This document shows positions 27,774 through 34,846 of a DNA stretch of 64,000 nt, piece by piece. Source of the stretch: Pseudooceanicola onchidii. GTDB lineage: Bacteria > Pseudomonadota > Alphaproteobacteria > Rhodobacterales > Rhodobacteraceae. Where the stretch lies: NCBI RefSeq assembly GCF_004959925.1, contig NZ_SPUW01000003.1, forward strand, positions 310,001-374,000. Direction: 5' to 3'. Each line of letters starts with the position of its first letter. The stretch's first letter is position 1. The notes under the pieces were generated by a model. It did no database searches. It was given only the letters and a program-made list of their open reading frames with translations, and had not been told where the DNA came from. The position numbers and the translations under genes are program-made.

Positions 27774-28459
27774 TCCTGTCGTCGTTCTTCGCGGCGCTCG
27801 GCCAGCTGGGCGATCCCCGGTTCCGCCGGGTGCTGTTGCTGGGGCTTGTGCTGACGGTGGCGCTGCTGGTCGCGGTCACCGCCGCCTTCCTTGGCTTTCT
27901 GCAATGGAGCGTCGGCGAAGAGGCGACCCTGCCGCTGATCGGTCAGGTGACCTGGCTGAAGGACCTGCTGACCTGGTCCTCGGTCGGGGTGATGCTGATC
28001 CTGTCGGTCTTCCTGATGGTTCCTGTCGCCTCGGCGATCACCTCGATGTTCCTTGAAGACGTGGCCGACGCGGTCGAGGCGGTGCATTATCCAGCCCTGC
28101 CGCCGGCCCCGAAAACACCGTTTCTGGAAGCCGTGGTCGACACCATCAGCTTTCTGGGGGTGATCATCGTTGCCAACCTTCTGGCGCTGATCCTCTATGC
28201 CTTCTTCGCGCCGCTGGCGCTGTTCATCTTCTGGGGGATGAACGGGTTTCTGCTGGGGCGTGAGTACTTTACCCTGGCGGCGATGCGCCGCGTGGGGCGC
28301 GAAAAGGCGAAAGAGCTGCGGCAGCGGCACATGCTGACCATCTGGATCGCGGGCGTTCTGATGGCGATGCCGCTGTCGGTGCCTCTGGTCAACCTGCTGA
28401 TCCCGATCATCGGCGCGGCGACCTTTACCCACATCTTCCACCGGCTGGAGCGACGGTAG
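27758..28459 (+). CDS. EI24/CysZ-like membrane protein
   Basis: A 233-residue integral membrane protein with four to six hydrophobic helices (VLLLGLVLTVALLVAVTAAF, VGVMLILSVFLMVPVASAIT, LGVIIVANLLALILYAFF). It has the family motif FLLGREYFTLAAMRR. The start is a GTG at 27758 inside the nitroreductase gene. CysZ homologues import sulfate, but the EI24 family is broader, so sulfate transport is only a possibility. A dispersed intergenic element starts 7 bases after the stop. Confidence 0.83.
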   Translation: MALGVILSSFFAALGQLGDPRFRRVLLLGLVLTVALLVAVTAAFLGFLQWSVGEEATLPLIGQVTWLKDLLTWSSVGVMLILSVFLMVPVASAITSMFLEDVADAVEAVHYPALPPAPKTPFLEAVVDTISFLGVIIVANLLALILYAFFAPLALFIFWGMNGFLLGREYFTLAAMRRVGREKAKELRQRHMLTIWIAGVLMAMPLSVPLVNLLIPIIGAATFTHIFHRLERR

Positions 28460-28465
28460 GCAGAC

Positions 28466-28531
28466 GGGGGGGGCTCTGCCCCCCTCGGCGCTGACGCGCC
28501 GCCCCCCGAGGTATTTGGGACCAGAAGAAGC
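28466..28531 (+). repeat. Dispersed intergenic element, copy 3
   Basis: The order is a GGGGGGGCTCTGCCCCCC palindrome, a CGGCGCTGACGCGCCG hairpin, then CCCCCCGAGGTATTTGGGA and CCAGAAGAAGC. It lies directly downstream of the EI24 gene. The rest of the 313-base gap to 28773 contains the direct repeats at 28610 and presumably the next promoter. Confidence 0.78.
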
Positions 28532-28609
28532 TCGGGGATTCAGGCGGGTGGTGCCGGATTCGGCTGGCCCCCGCGCGGTCCGGCCGGGCGGACCGGATCC
28601 CGGCGGATT

Positions 28610-28660
28610 GGAAACAATGGCCGGGCGTCCGGTCCAATTCTGGTCGGGCAGGAAACAATG
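28610..28660. repeat. Two GGAAACAATG direct repeats
   Basis: GGAAACAATG occurs at 28610-28619 and 28651-28660, 41 bases apart (close to four helical turns), upstream of the VPLPA-CTERM gene. This may be a regulator site; no family can be named. Confidence 0.35.
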
Positions 28661-28772
28661 TGCCCGAAATGCCGTCAAAATCCTTCCGTTACGTCAACCT
28701 CTCACTTGCCCCACTGGATGTTTCGGGTGACATTCTGCCGATGTATCGCGCCAATTTCGAAGGAATGTACTG

Positions 28773-29522
28773 ATGACTTTCCTCTGCCGCACGGCCTCGG
28801 CCGCAGCCATTCTGATCGCCGCAGCCACGTCGGCATACGCGGGGACCATCAACCGGACGGGAACTGGCCTCCTGACGGAAACCGGAGTGTCCTTCCCCAA
28901 CCAGGCGCCGACCAGCGTCGGCTCATCGCTCTTCTTCGACACCGGGACGGTCGTGAATCCGATCCTGATACGTTGGGACCTGCTGGACGCCGGTTCAATT
29001 GCCGTCGGCGACGCGACCCAGACGGTCAGCGCGACGCTGAACGTCACGCGCACGAGCGACGACTTCGATTTCTCCATCGGCCTGTGGGACGGTCTGAACT
29101 ACGTCTCGATCCTACCCCATGTCGACGGCTTTGCGACCTTTTCCAACTATGATGCCACCTCGGACGGGTCGGTCCAGATGCAGACCTTGGTCAATCTTGG
29201 CAACAATCCTCAGACTTCCATCGGCGGGTCCTTCGACTTTACCGTCAACTGGACGCTGGCCGACGGAGCGACGGAGATCGCGCTCGACATTCTCGGTAAC
29301 AGCTATTCCGGGTCGACCACGAACCCGTTTGACCGGACCAATGCGCTGTCGCTGCTGATCGCCAAGCAGACCTTGGGTGAGACGTTCCAGGTCAACGCGA
29401 TCTCGGTCACCGCTCCGGACTTTGGGTCAGAGACGACCGTGGTGCCGCTGCCGGCGACCCTTCCGCTGATTCTTGCGGCTCTTGGCGGGCTTGGCTTCGT
29501 TGCGCGGCGTCGTCGCGCCTGA
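28773..29522 (+). CDS. VPLPA-CTERM sorting-signal protein
   Basis: A 249-residue exported protein. Its signal peptide ends near SAYA at residue 22. The Thr/Asn/Asp-rich middle region is typical of secreted beta proteins. The C-terminus is a tripartite sorting signal: VVPLPATLPL, a hydrophobic helix, then ARRRRA. This is the VPLPA-CTERM variant of PEP-CTERM, recognised in the family by a dedicated exosortase (XrtD type). No exosortase gene is in the window. ATG at 28773 is preceded by GAAGGAATGTACTG. The protein is probably surface-bound or part of extracellular matrix. The function is otherwise unknown. Confidence 0.8.
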   Translation: MTFLCRTASAAAILIAAATSAYAGTINRTGTGLLTETGVSFPNQAPTSVGSSLFFDTGTVVNPILIRWDLLDAGSIAVGDATQTVSATLNVTRTSDDFDFSIGLWDGLNYVSILPHVDGFATFSNYDATSDGSVQMQTLVNLGNNPQTSIGGSFDFTVNWTLADGATEIALDILGNSYSGSTTNPFDRTNALSLLIAKQTLGETFQVNAISVTAPDFGSETTVVPLPATLPLILAALGGLGFVARRRRA

Positions 29523-29561
29523 CGCAGCATCCGGCTCCGTCGGTTCGGGGCCGGAGCGAGT

Positions 29562-29846
29562 TCAGTTGTCGGGATAGGCGTCTTCCATGCGGTTGAACCA
29601 GTCCAGATCCTGGACCGTGATCCAGCCCGACAGGATGATGCCTGCGATGATGACGAAAAGCACGACCGAGATCCCGGTCGTGATCCAGAGCTTTGCTTTC
29701 AGGTGATGGACCTCGGGCGCGCCGGACTGGGTGCCGGGGGTGACCTTGCCCAGGTCCTGCTGCGTCTTGAGCCGGATCGGCGCGATCACGAGCAGGGTCA
29801 TGAACCAGATCACTGCGAAGAGGACGAGGGCGGAGGTCGGTCCCAT
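29562..29846 (-). CDS. DUF1467 family small membrane protein
   Basis: A 94-residue protein with two membrane helices (VLFAVIWFMTLLVIAPIRL and ISVVLFVIIAGIILSG) linked by a polar loop GTQSGAPEVHHLKAKLW. The motif FMTLLVIAPIRLKTQ is characteristic of DUF1467. It overlaps the start of the epimerase gene by one base, the usual alphaproteobacterial synteny, in which proS often follows. Here proS is absent and a VPLPA-CTERM gene faces it. The function is unknown. Confidence 0.88.
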   Translation of the reverse strand: MGPTSALVLFAVIWFMTLLVIAPIRLKTQQDLGKVTPGTQSGAPEVHHLKAKLWITTGISVVLFVIIAGIILSGWITVQDLDWFNRMEDAYPDN

Positions 29847-30250
29847 CAGACCTGCTCCAGTTCCACGAGGCAGCCGTTGAAGTCCTTGGGGTGCAGGAAC
29901 AGCACCGGCTTGCCATGAGCGCCGATCTTGGGATTGCCATCGCCCAGCACCCGCGCGCCGGTGGATTTCAGGTGGTCGCGGGCGGCGATGATGTCGTCGA
30001 CCTCGTAGCAGACATGGTGGATGCCGCCCGAGGGGTTCTTGTCGAGAAACCCCTGGATCGGAGAGTTTTCGCCCAAGGGATAGAGCAGTTCGATCTTGGT
30101 GTTGGGCAGTTCGATGAAGATCACGGTGACGCCGTGATCGGGTTCGTCCTGCGGGTCACCGACCTTGGCGCCAAGGGCGTTGCGGTACTGGTCGGCGGCG
30201 GCGGTCAGGTCCGGGACGGCGATGGCGACGTGGTTCAGGCGGCCGATCAT
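29846..30250 (-). CDS. mce: Methylmalonyl-CoA epimerase
   Basis: A 134-residue VOC-fold enzyme that interconverts (2S)- and (2R)-methylmalonyl-CoA in propionyl-CoA assimilation. LNHVAIAVPDLTAAADQYRN supplies the first metal histidine, GVTVIFIELPNTKIELL a glutamate, GGIHHVCYEVDDI the second histidine and LFLHPKDFNGCLVELEQ the last glutamate. Related genes in this window are prpE (propionyl-CoA synthesis) and meaB (mutase chaperone). It is the first gene of a two-gene operon with DUF1467. Confidence 0.94.
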   Translation of the reverse strand: MIGRLNHVAIAVPDLTAAADQYRNALGAKVGDPQDEPDHGVTVIFIELPNTKIELLYPLGENSPIQGFLDKNPSGGIHHVCYEVDDIIAARDHLKSTGARVLGDGNPKIGAHGKPVLFLHPKDFNGCLVELEQV

Positions 30251-30396
30251 GGCAGGTCTCCTTCAGGTTTTGGCGATTTATGCGTCGCGGGGGCGGATCG
30301 CGCAAGCGTGGCAGGGCGACGCGGTCCGTTAACGACCTTTTGAGATTCGCGGCGGTAGAGTTGGTCGCAAGGGCTCATTCCAGAAAGGAGACCGGG

Positions 30397-31113
30397 ATGG
30401 ACGACAAGGATTATCTGCCACGCGATCACGTACCCACGGCCACGCGGCCGCTTCTTGGGATGACGATCCTGGTGGTCGAAGACAGCCGATACGCCAGCGA
30501 AGCGGTGCGCCTGATGTGCATCCGGTCCGGCGCGCGGATCCGGCGCGCGGATTGCCTGGCCTCGGCGCGGCGCCATCTGCAGGTCTATCGCCCGACGGTC
30601 CTGATCGTCGACGTCGGCCTGCCGGACGGATCCGGGCTGGATCTTATCCGTGAGATGGACGGGGCAACGCCGCGGGTCGATGTGCTGATCGCAACCTCGG
30701 GCGACGAGGATTGGGAAGCGGCTGCGATTGATGCCGGGGCCGACGGGTTCCTGGCGAAACCGGTGCGCAAGATGGCCGCCTTCCAGGCCGAAATCCTGCG
30801 CCATGTCCCCGAAGAGAGGCGCCCGTCCGGGCCACGCGTGGTCGATCCCGACGAGGTGTCGCCGGATGCCGTGGCCTATCGCGATGACATGGCGGCGGTG
30901 GCCGATACGCTTGGCAAGCCTGCCGACAGCGCAACCGTCGGCTACGTCACCCAGTTCCTGAGCGGGGTCGCCCGCGCGGCCCGGGACGATGTGCTGCTGG
31001 ATGCCGTGGATGCGCTGCGGGCCGATCAGGCGCAGGGGGCATCGGTCGATGCGGGCATCCAGCGGGTCGCCGGGCTGGTGCAGGACCGGATCGGGATGCG
31101 CGTGTCGATCTGA
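30397..31113 (+). CDS. Response regulator with uncharacterised C-terminal domain
   Basis: A 238-residue protein. The receiver domain occupies residues 20-140: MTILVVEDSRYASEAV, phospho-acceptor Asp72 in LIVDVGLPDGSG, and Lys121 in LAKPVRK. The remaining 100 residues are helical and have no DNA-binding helix-turn-helix or enzymatic output motif, so it may act as a phosphate sink, scaffold or protein-binding regulator. The start ATG at 30397 follows AAAGGAGACCGGG. No histidine kinase is adjacent; the orphan kinase at 7888 is a candidate partner only by default. Confidence 0.85.
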   Translation: MDDKDYLPRDHVPTATRPLLGMTILVVEDSRYASEAVRLMCIRSGARIRRADCLASARRHLQVYRPTVLIVDVGLPDGSGLDLIREMDGATPRVDVLIATSGDEDWEAAAIDAGADGFLAKPVRKMAAFQAEILRHVPEERRPSGPRVVDPDEVSPDAVAYRDDMAAVADTLGKPADSATVGYVTQFLSGVARAARDDVLLDAVDALRADQAQGASVDAGIQRVAGLVQDRIGMRVSI

Positions 31114-31169
31114 CATCCGCCACAGGTACGGGGCTTGCCGGGACAGGTCGGCAAGTCCATATCCGGCGG

Positions 31170-31559
31170 ATGACCGATCCGACGCTAAACGATTTTGCCC
31201 GCGTGGCGCGACAGGCGATCACGCAGCTGCCCGAGGCGTTTCGCGCCCATGCCGAGGCCGTCCGGCTGTGCGTGGCCGAACTGCCCGAGACCGAGATGCT
31301 GGATGGGCTGGGGATCGGTGACCCGCTTGACCTGACCGGACTGTACGAGGGGGTGCCGCTTACCGAAAAGCACCTGTGGGACGCGGGCGGAGAGCCGGAC
31401 ACCGTCTGGATTTTCCGCGCCCCCATTCTGGCCGAATGGCGCGACCGTGGCGATGTGGAGCTGGACGACCTGATCGCCCATGTCGTGGTCCACGAGTTCG
31501 CGCACCATTTCGGATGGTCGGACGAGGATATCGCCCGGATCGATCGGTGGTGGGAATAA
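31170..31559 (+). CDS. Zincin-like metallopeptidase family protein
   Basis: A 129-residue predicted minimal metallopeptidase (Zincin_1 family). The HExxH site sits near the C-terminus as VVVHEFAHHFGWSDEDI, whose following Asp/Glu could complete the zinc site. No signal peptide, so it is cytoplasmic. Proteins of this family are widespread and structurally known but lack assigned substrates. It is 56 bases downstream of the response regulator and may be co-transcribed. A tandem repeat region begins 115 bases after it. Confidence 0.85.
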   Translation: MTDPTLNDFARVARQAITQLPEAFRAHAEAVRLCVAELPETEMLDGLGIGDPLDLTGLYEGVPLTEKHLWDAGGEPDTVWIFRAPILAEWRDRGDVELDDLIAHVVVHEFAHHFGWSDEDIARIDRWWE

Positions 31560-31674
31560 CCCCATAGGCCCGGTCGGGGTGGAGGCGGTTCGATGTGAGA
31601 GTGCCGCTGGATATTCCTGATGGCTTACGGCGTATGTTTTAGCTGGATCGGCCGCATATCAACGGTCTGACGGT

Positions 31675-31890
31675 CTGACGGTCGTGTCGGGCCTGACGGT
31701 CGAGCCGGGCCTGACGGTCGTGCCCAATGTGACGGTTGTACCCAGTCTGACAGTTGTGTTCGCCCTGACGGTTGTGTCCGGTCTGGCGGTTGTGTTCGCT
31801 CTAACGGATGTGCCCGCTATGACGATTTTGCCCGATCTGACGGTCGAACCCGGTCTGATGGTCGTATCCGGTCTGGCGGTCGTACCCGTC
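31675..31890 (+). repeat. Tandem array of twelve 18-bp units (open reading frame)
   Basis: Twelve diverged units of CTGACGGTCGTGCCCGGT type run without a break from 31675 to 31890, preceded by a few 9-base partial copies. The array is open in one plus-strand frame and encodes a hexapeptide repeat of the form L-T-V-V-P-G (variants VTVVPS, LTVVFA, LAVVSG). It ends at TAA at 31891-31893. A GTG at 31684 could start a 69-residue peptide, but there is no ribosome binding site. It is therefore recorded as a repeat. It fills the 346-base gap between convergent genes. Confidence 0.85.
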
Positions 31891-31905
31891 TAACGCCGTG
31901 CCCGG

Positions 31906-32391
31906 TCAGAACGCGCCCATGGCCAGACCCGCGCCAAGCGCGGCTCCCAGCTCCCTGCATCGTTCAAGATCGGCGTCGGGGATCACCTTTTCCGCCAAAA
32001 TCGCCTCGGGCGTCTGGGCGTGGGTGCAGATGATCAGCGGCGGCTGGACCTCGCGCAGGCGCCATCCCTTGGCGATGCGGGCAGTCTGGCGGGCGGCGTT
32101 GTCGCCATCCGACCCGGCACAGACCATCTGGGCATAGGGTCGGCCCTCGATCCGGCCCAGCACCGGGTAATAGCTGCGGTCGTAGAAATCCTTCATGACG
32201 CCTGCGATCGCGGCCAGGTTTTCCGGCGCGGCAAAGAGGTACCCGTCATGCGCCAGAAGGTCGTCCGGCCCGGCCTCGGCGGCGGTCAGCAAGGTCGTCT
32301 CGACCTCGGCGCGCGCGGCGTGACAGGCGGCCTCGGCCATCTGGCGGGTGCCCTGGGTGCGGGAATGATAGACGATCAGCAGGCGCGGCAT
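31906..32391 (-). CDS. Flavodoxin-fold / NAD(P)H:FMN oxidoreductase family protein
   Basis: A 161-residue flavodoxin-like protein. LLIVYHSRTQGTRQMAEAA is the FMN phosphate loop, GYLFAAPENLAAIAGVMKDF the second flavin loop, and YAQMVCAGSDGDNAARQT the third. It may be an electron carrier or a small quinone/FMN reductase. It is monocistronic, convergent with the tandem repeat and divergent from the RibD-like gene. Confidence 0.82.
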   Translation of the reverse strand: MPRLLIVYHSRTQGTRQMAEAACHAARAEVETTLLTAAEAGPDDLLAHDGYLFAAPENLAAIAGVMKDFYDRSYYPVLGRIEGRPYAQMVCAGSDGDNAARQTARIAKGWRLREVQPPLIICTHAQTPEAILAEKVIPDADLERCRELGAALGAGLAMGAF

Positions 32392-32504
32392 GGGCGGACC
32401 CTAGCCGGTCCTGTTCCCCGTGTCAGCGGGTATCGCTTGGCGAGTCACCCCGGACCCGCCATGATCGTGCCGGGCGCGTATCCGCCCCCAGAACGGAGGC
32501 TTCC

Positions 32505-33044
32505 ATGGCCCGCCTTGTCTTCGCAATGAACCTGTCGCTCGACGGCTACGTCGATCACGAGGAAGCTGCGCCGGACCCGGTGCTGTTCCAGCACTGGATC
32601 GATTACGCAGGCCGCATCTCGGGCAGCCTCTATGGCAGCCGTGTCTACCAGCTGATGCGCTATTGGGAGGTCGACGATCCCGCCTGGTCAGCGGCCGAGC
32701 ATGCCTTTGCCAAGGCCTGGCGCGCGCAGCCCGTCTGGGTCGCGTCGCAATCGCTGAGCTCGGTCGGGCCGGGCGCGGAACTGATCTCAGGTGATCTGGA
32801 ACCCTTCGTGCGCGATCTGAAGGGCCGGGTGGAGGGCGAGATCGACGTGTCCGGACCGACCCTGGCCCACAGCCTGGGCCAGATGGGGCTGATCGACGAA
32901 TACCGGCTGTATTTCCATCCCGGTGTGCTTGGGCAGGGGCAACCGTTCTTTCGCGGCCCGCTGCCCCGGCTGCGTTTCAACGGCATGAAGCAGGTCAGCG
33001 ACAGCGTCGTCTGCCTCAGCTATCTGCCGGGACAGGACGCCTAG
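32505..33044 (+). CDS. Dihydrofolate reductase/RibD C-terminal-like protein
   Basis: A 179-residue protein of the RibD C-terminal/DHFR-like superfamily: FAMNLSLDGYVDH at the N-terminus, then GSRVYQLMRYW, and IDEYRLYFHPGVLGQGQPFF near the end. Such stand-alone proteins are probably NADPH-dependent reductases of unknown substrate and are not the true folate enzyme. ATG at 32505 follows GGAGGCTTCC. The stop overlaps that of the convergent nadE gene by four bases. Confidence 0.85.
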   Translation: MARLVFAMNLSLDGYVDHEEAAPDPVLFQHWIDYAGRISGSLYGSRVYQLMRYWEVDDPAWSAAEHAFAKAWRAQPVWVASQSLSSVGPGAELISGDLEPFVRDLKGRVEGEIDVSGPTLAHSLGQMGLIDEYRLYFHPGVLGQGQPFFRGPLPRLRFNGMKQVSDSVVCLSYLPGQDA

Positions 33045-34696
33045 CCGTCGCGCCAGCGATTGACGATCGGATAGCGGCGGTCCAGCCAGAAGGCGCTCTT
33101 GGTCAGGCGTGTGCCGGGTGCGGACTGGAAGCGTTTGTATTCGCTGAGATAAATCAGCCGCTCGACCTTCTTGGCATCGTCGTGGGCATAGCCCGCCGCC
33201 ACGCAATCCGCGATCGAGGCGTCACGGTCGACCAGCAGTTCAAGCAGCCCGTCCAGCACTGGGTAGTCGGGGAGCGAGTCGCTGTCCTTCTGGTCGGGGC
33301 GCAGTTCGGCGGACGGCGGCTTGGTGATGATGCGGTCGGGGATGACCTCGCCCTCGGGGCCCATCATCCAGTCGCGGTGATTGACGTTGCGCCAGCGGCA
33401 CTGTTCGAAGACGCGCGTCTTGTAGAGATCCTTGATCGGGTTGTAGCCGCCCGCCATGTCGCCATAGATCGTGGCATAGCCGACCGCGACCTCGGACTTG
33501 TTGCCGGTGGTCAGCAGCATTTCCCCGAACTTGTTCGACAGCGCCATCAGCAGCAGCCCGCGCAGGCGGGACTGGATGTTTTCTTCCGTAAGGTCGGGCT
33601 CGGTCCCTTCGAAAAGCGGTGCGAGGGTTGCGGTGATCGCCTGCCTTCCGGCGGCGATCGGGACAAAGTCATAGCGGCAGCCAAGTGCCTCGGCGCAGGC
33701 CTTGGCGTCCTCGAGCGAGTGGTCCGAGGTGTATTCCGACGGCAGCATGACGCAGCGCACGTTGTCGGGGCCAAGCGCGTCTGCGGCGATGGTCGCGACG
33801 ATGGCGCTGTCGATCCCGCCCGACAGACCCAGCAGTACCTTCTTGAACCCGGTCTTGCCGCAGTAATCGCGCAGGGATTCGACCATGCAGCGATAGTCCT
33901 GTTCCCATTCGTCGGGCTGGTGCGCCTTTTCGCCCGGCTCGATCCGCCAGCCTTCGGGCCCGCGCGTCAGGTCGATCTGCCGGATCTCTTCGTCGAAGGG
34001 GGGCAGGATGAAGGCCAGCTCACCGCCCGGGTTCAGGCCGAAGGTGGCGCCGTCGAAGACCTGGTCGTCCTGGCCGCCCACCATGTTCAGATAGATCAGT
34101 GGCAGGCCGGTTTCGACCACGCGCGCCACCATCTGGTTCATCCGCATGTCCAGCTTGCCGCGATAGTAGGGCGATCCATTGGGCACCAGCAGGAATTCGG
34201 CCCCGGTCTCGGCCAGGGTTTCCGGCACCTCCGCGTGCCAGGCGTCTTCGCAGATCGGCGATCCGATGCGCGTGTTGCCGACCGAATAGGGCCCGCCGAG
34301 CGGCCCGCTGTCGTAAAGCCGCACCTCGTCAAAGACCGTCTCGTTCGGCAGGTTGTGCTTGAGCACCCGGCTGGTGATCTTGCCCTTCGACAGGATGTAG
34401 TAGGCGTTATAAAGGCCCGCGCCCTCCAGCGCCGGGCCGCCGATCGCCAGCGCGGGGCCGTCGGCACAGTCCGTCGCCAGCGCTTCGATCGCGGCGATGG
34501 CGGCCTGGTGGAACACCGGTTTCTCGATCAGGTCCTGCGTCTGGTAGCCGGTGATGAACATCTCGGGCAGGGCGACCAGGTGGGCGTCGGCGGCCTTGCC
34601 TTGCGCCCAGGCGTCACGCGCCTTGGCGGCATTGCCGGAAAGATCGCCCACGGTCGGGTTCAGCTGGGCCAGGGTGATGCGGAAACGGTCGGTCAT
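33041..34696 (-). CDS. nadE: Glutamine-dependent NAD(+) synthetase
   Basis: A 551-residue two-domain enzyme making NAD from deamido-NAD, ATP and glutamine. The N-terminal nitrilase domain (about 1-265) has the Glu in VALPEMFITGYQ and the nucleophilic Cys in IGSPICEDAWH. The C-terminal synthetase has the PP-loop LGLSGGIDSAIVATIAADAL and SRLRGLLLMALSNKFG. The start MTDRFRITLAQLNPTVGD at 34696 matches homologues; the open frame extends 26 codons further upstream without conservation. With nadK at 53632 and the sirtuin at 44409 it represents NAD metabolism in this region. Confidence 0.95.
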   Translation of the reverse strand: MTDRFRITLAQLNPTVGDLSGNAAKARDAWAQGKAADAHLVALPEMFITGYQTQDLIEKPVFHQAAIAAIEALATDCADGPALAIGGPALEGAGLYNAYYILSKGKITSRVLKHNLPNETVFDEVRLYDSGPLGGPYSVGNTRIGSPICEDAWHAEVPETLAETGAEFLLVPNGSPYYRGKLDMRMNQMVARVVETGLPLIYLNMVGGQDDQVFDGATFGLNPGGELAFILPPFDEEIRQIDLTRGPEGWRIEPGEKAHQPDEWEQDYRCMVESLRDYCGKTGFKKVLLGLSGGIDSAIVATIAADALGPDNVRCVMLPSEYTSDHSLEDAKACAEALGCRYDFVPIAAGRQAITATLAPLFEGTEPDLTEENIQSRLRGLLLMALSNKFGEMLLTTGNKSEVAVGYATIYGDMAGGYNPIKDLYKTRVFEQCRWRNVNHRDWMMGPEGEVIPDRIITKPPSAELRPDQKDSDSLPDYPVLDGLLELLVDRDASIADCVAAGYAHDDAKKVERLIYLSEYKRFQSAPGTRLTKSAFWLDRRYPIVNRWRDG

Positions 34697-34846
34697 GGCG
34701 GGCCTTTTCGTCTGTCCTTGCGCCTGCTTAGCGGCACGTCTGCGTGAGGGAAAGGCGAATTGGGCGAAAGGCATTGCGGCGCGATGTGGTGGCGTCTAGG
34801 TTTTCCGCGGTCCGGTTTGCCCTAACTGCGGACCGTGGGAGAGTTG

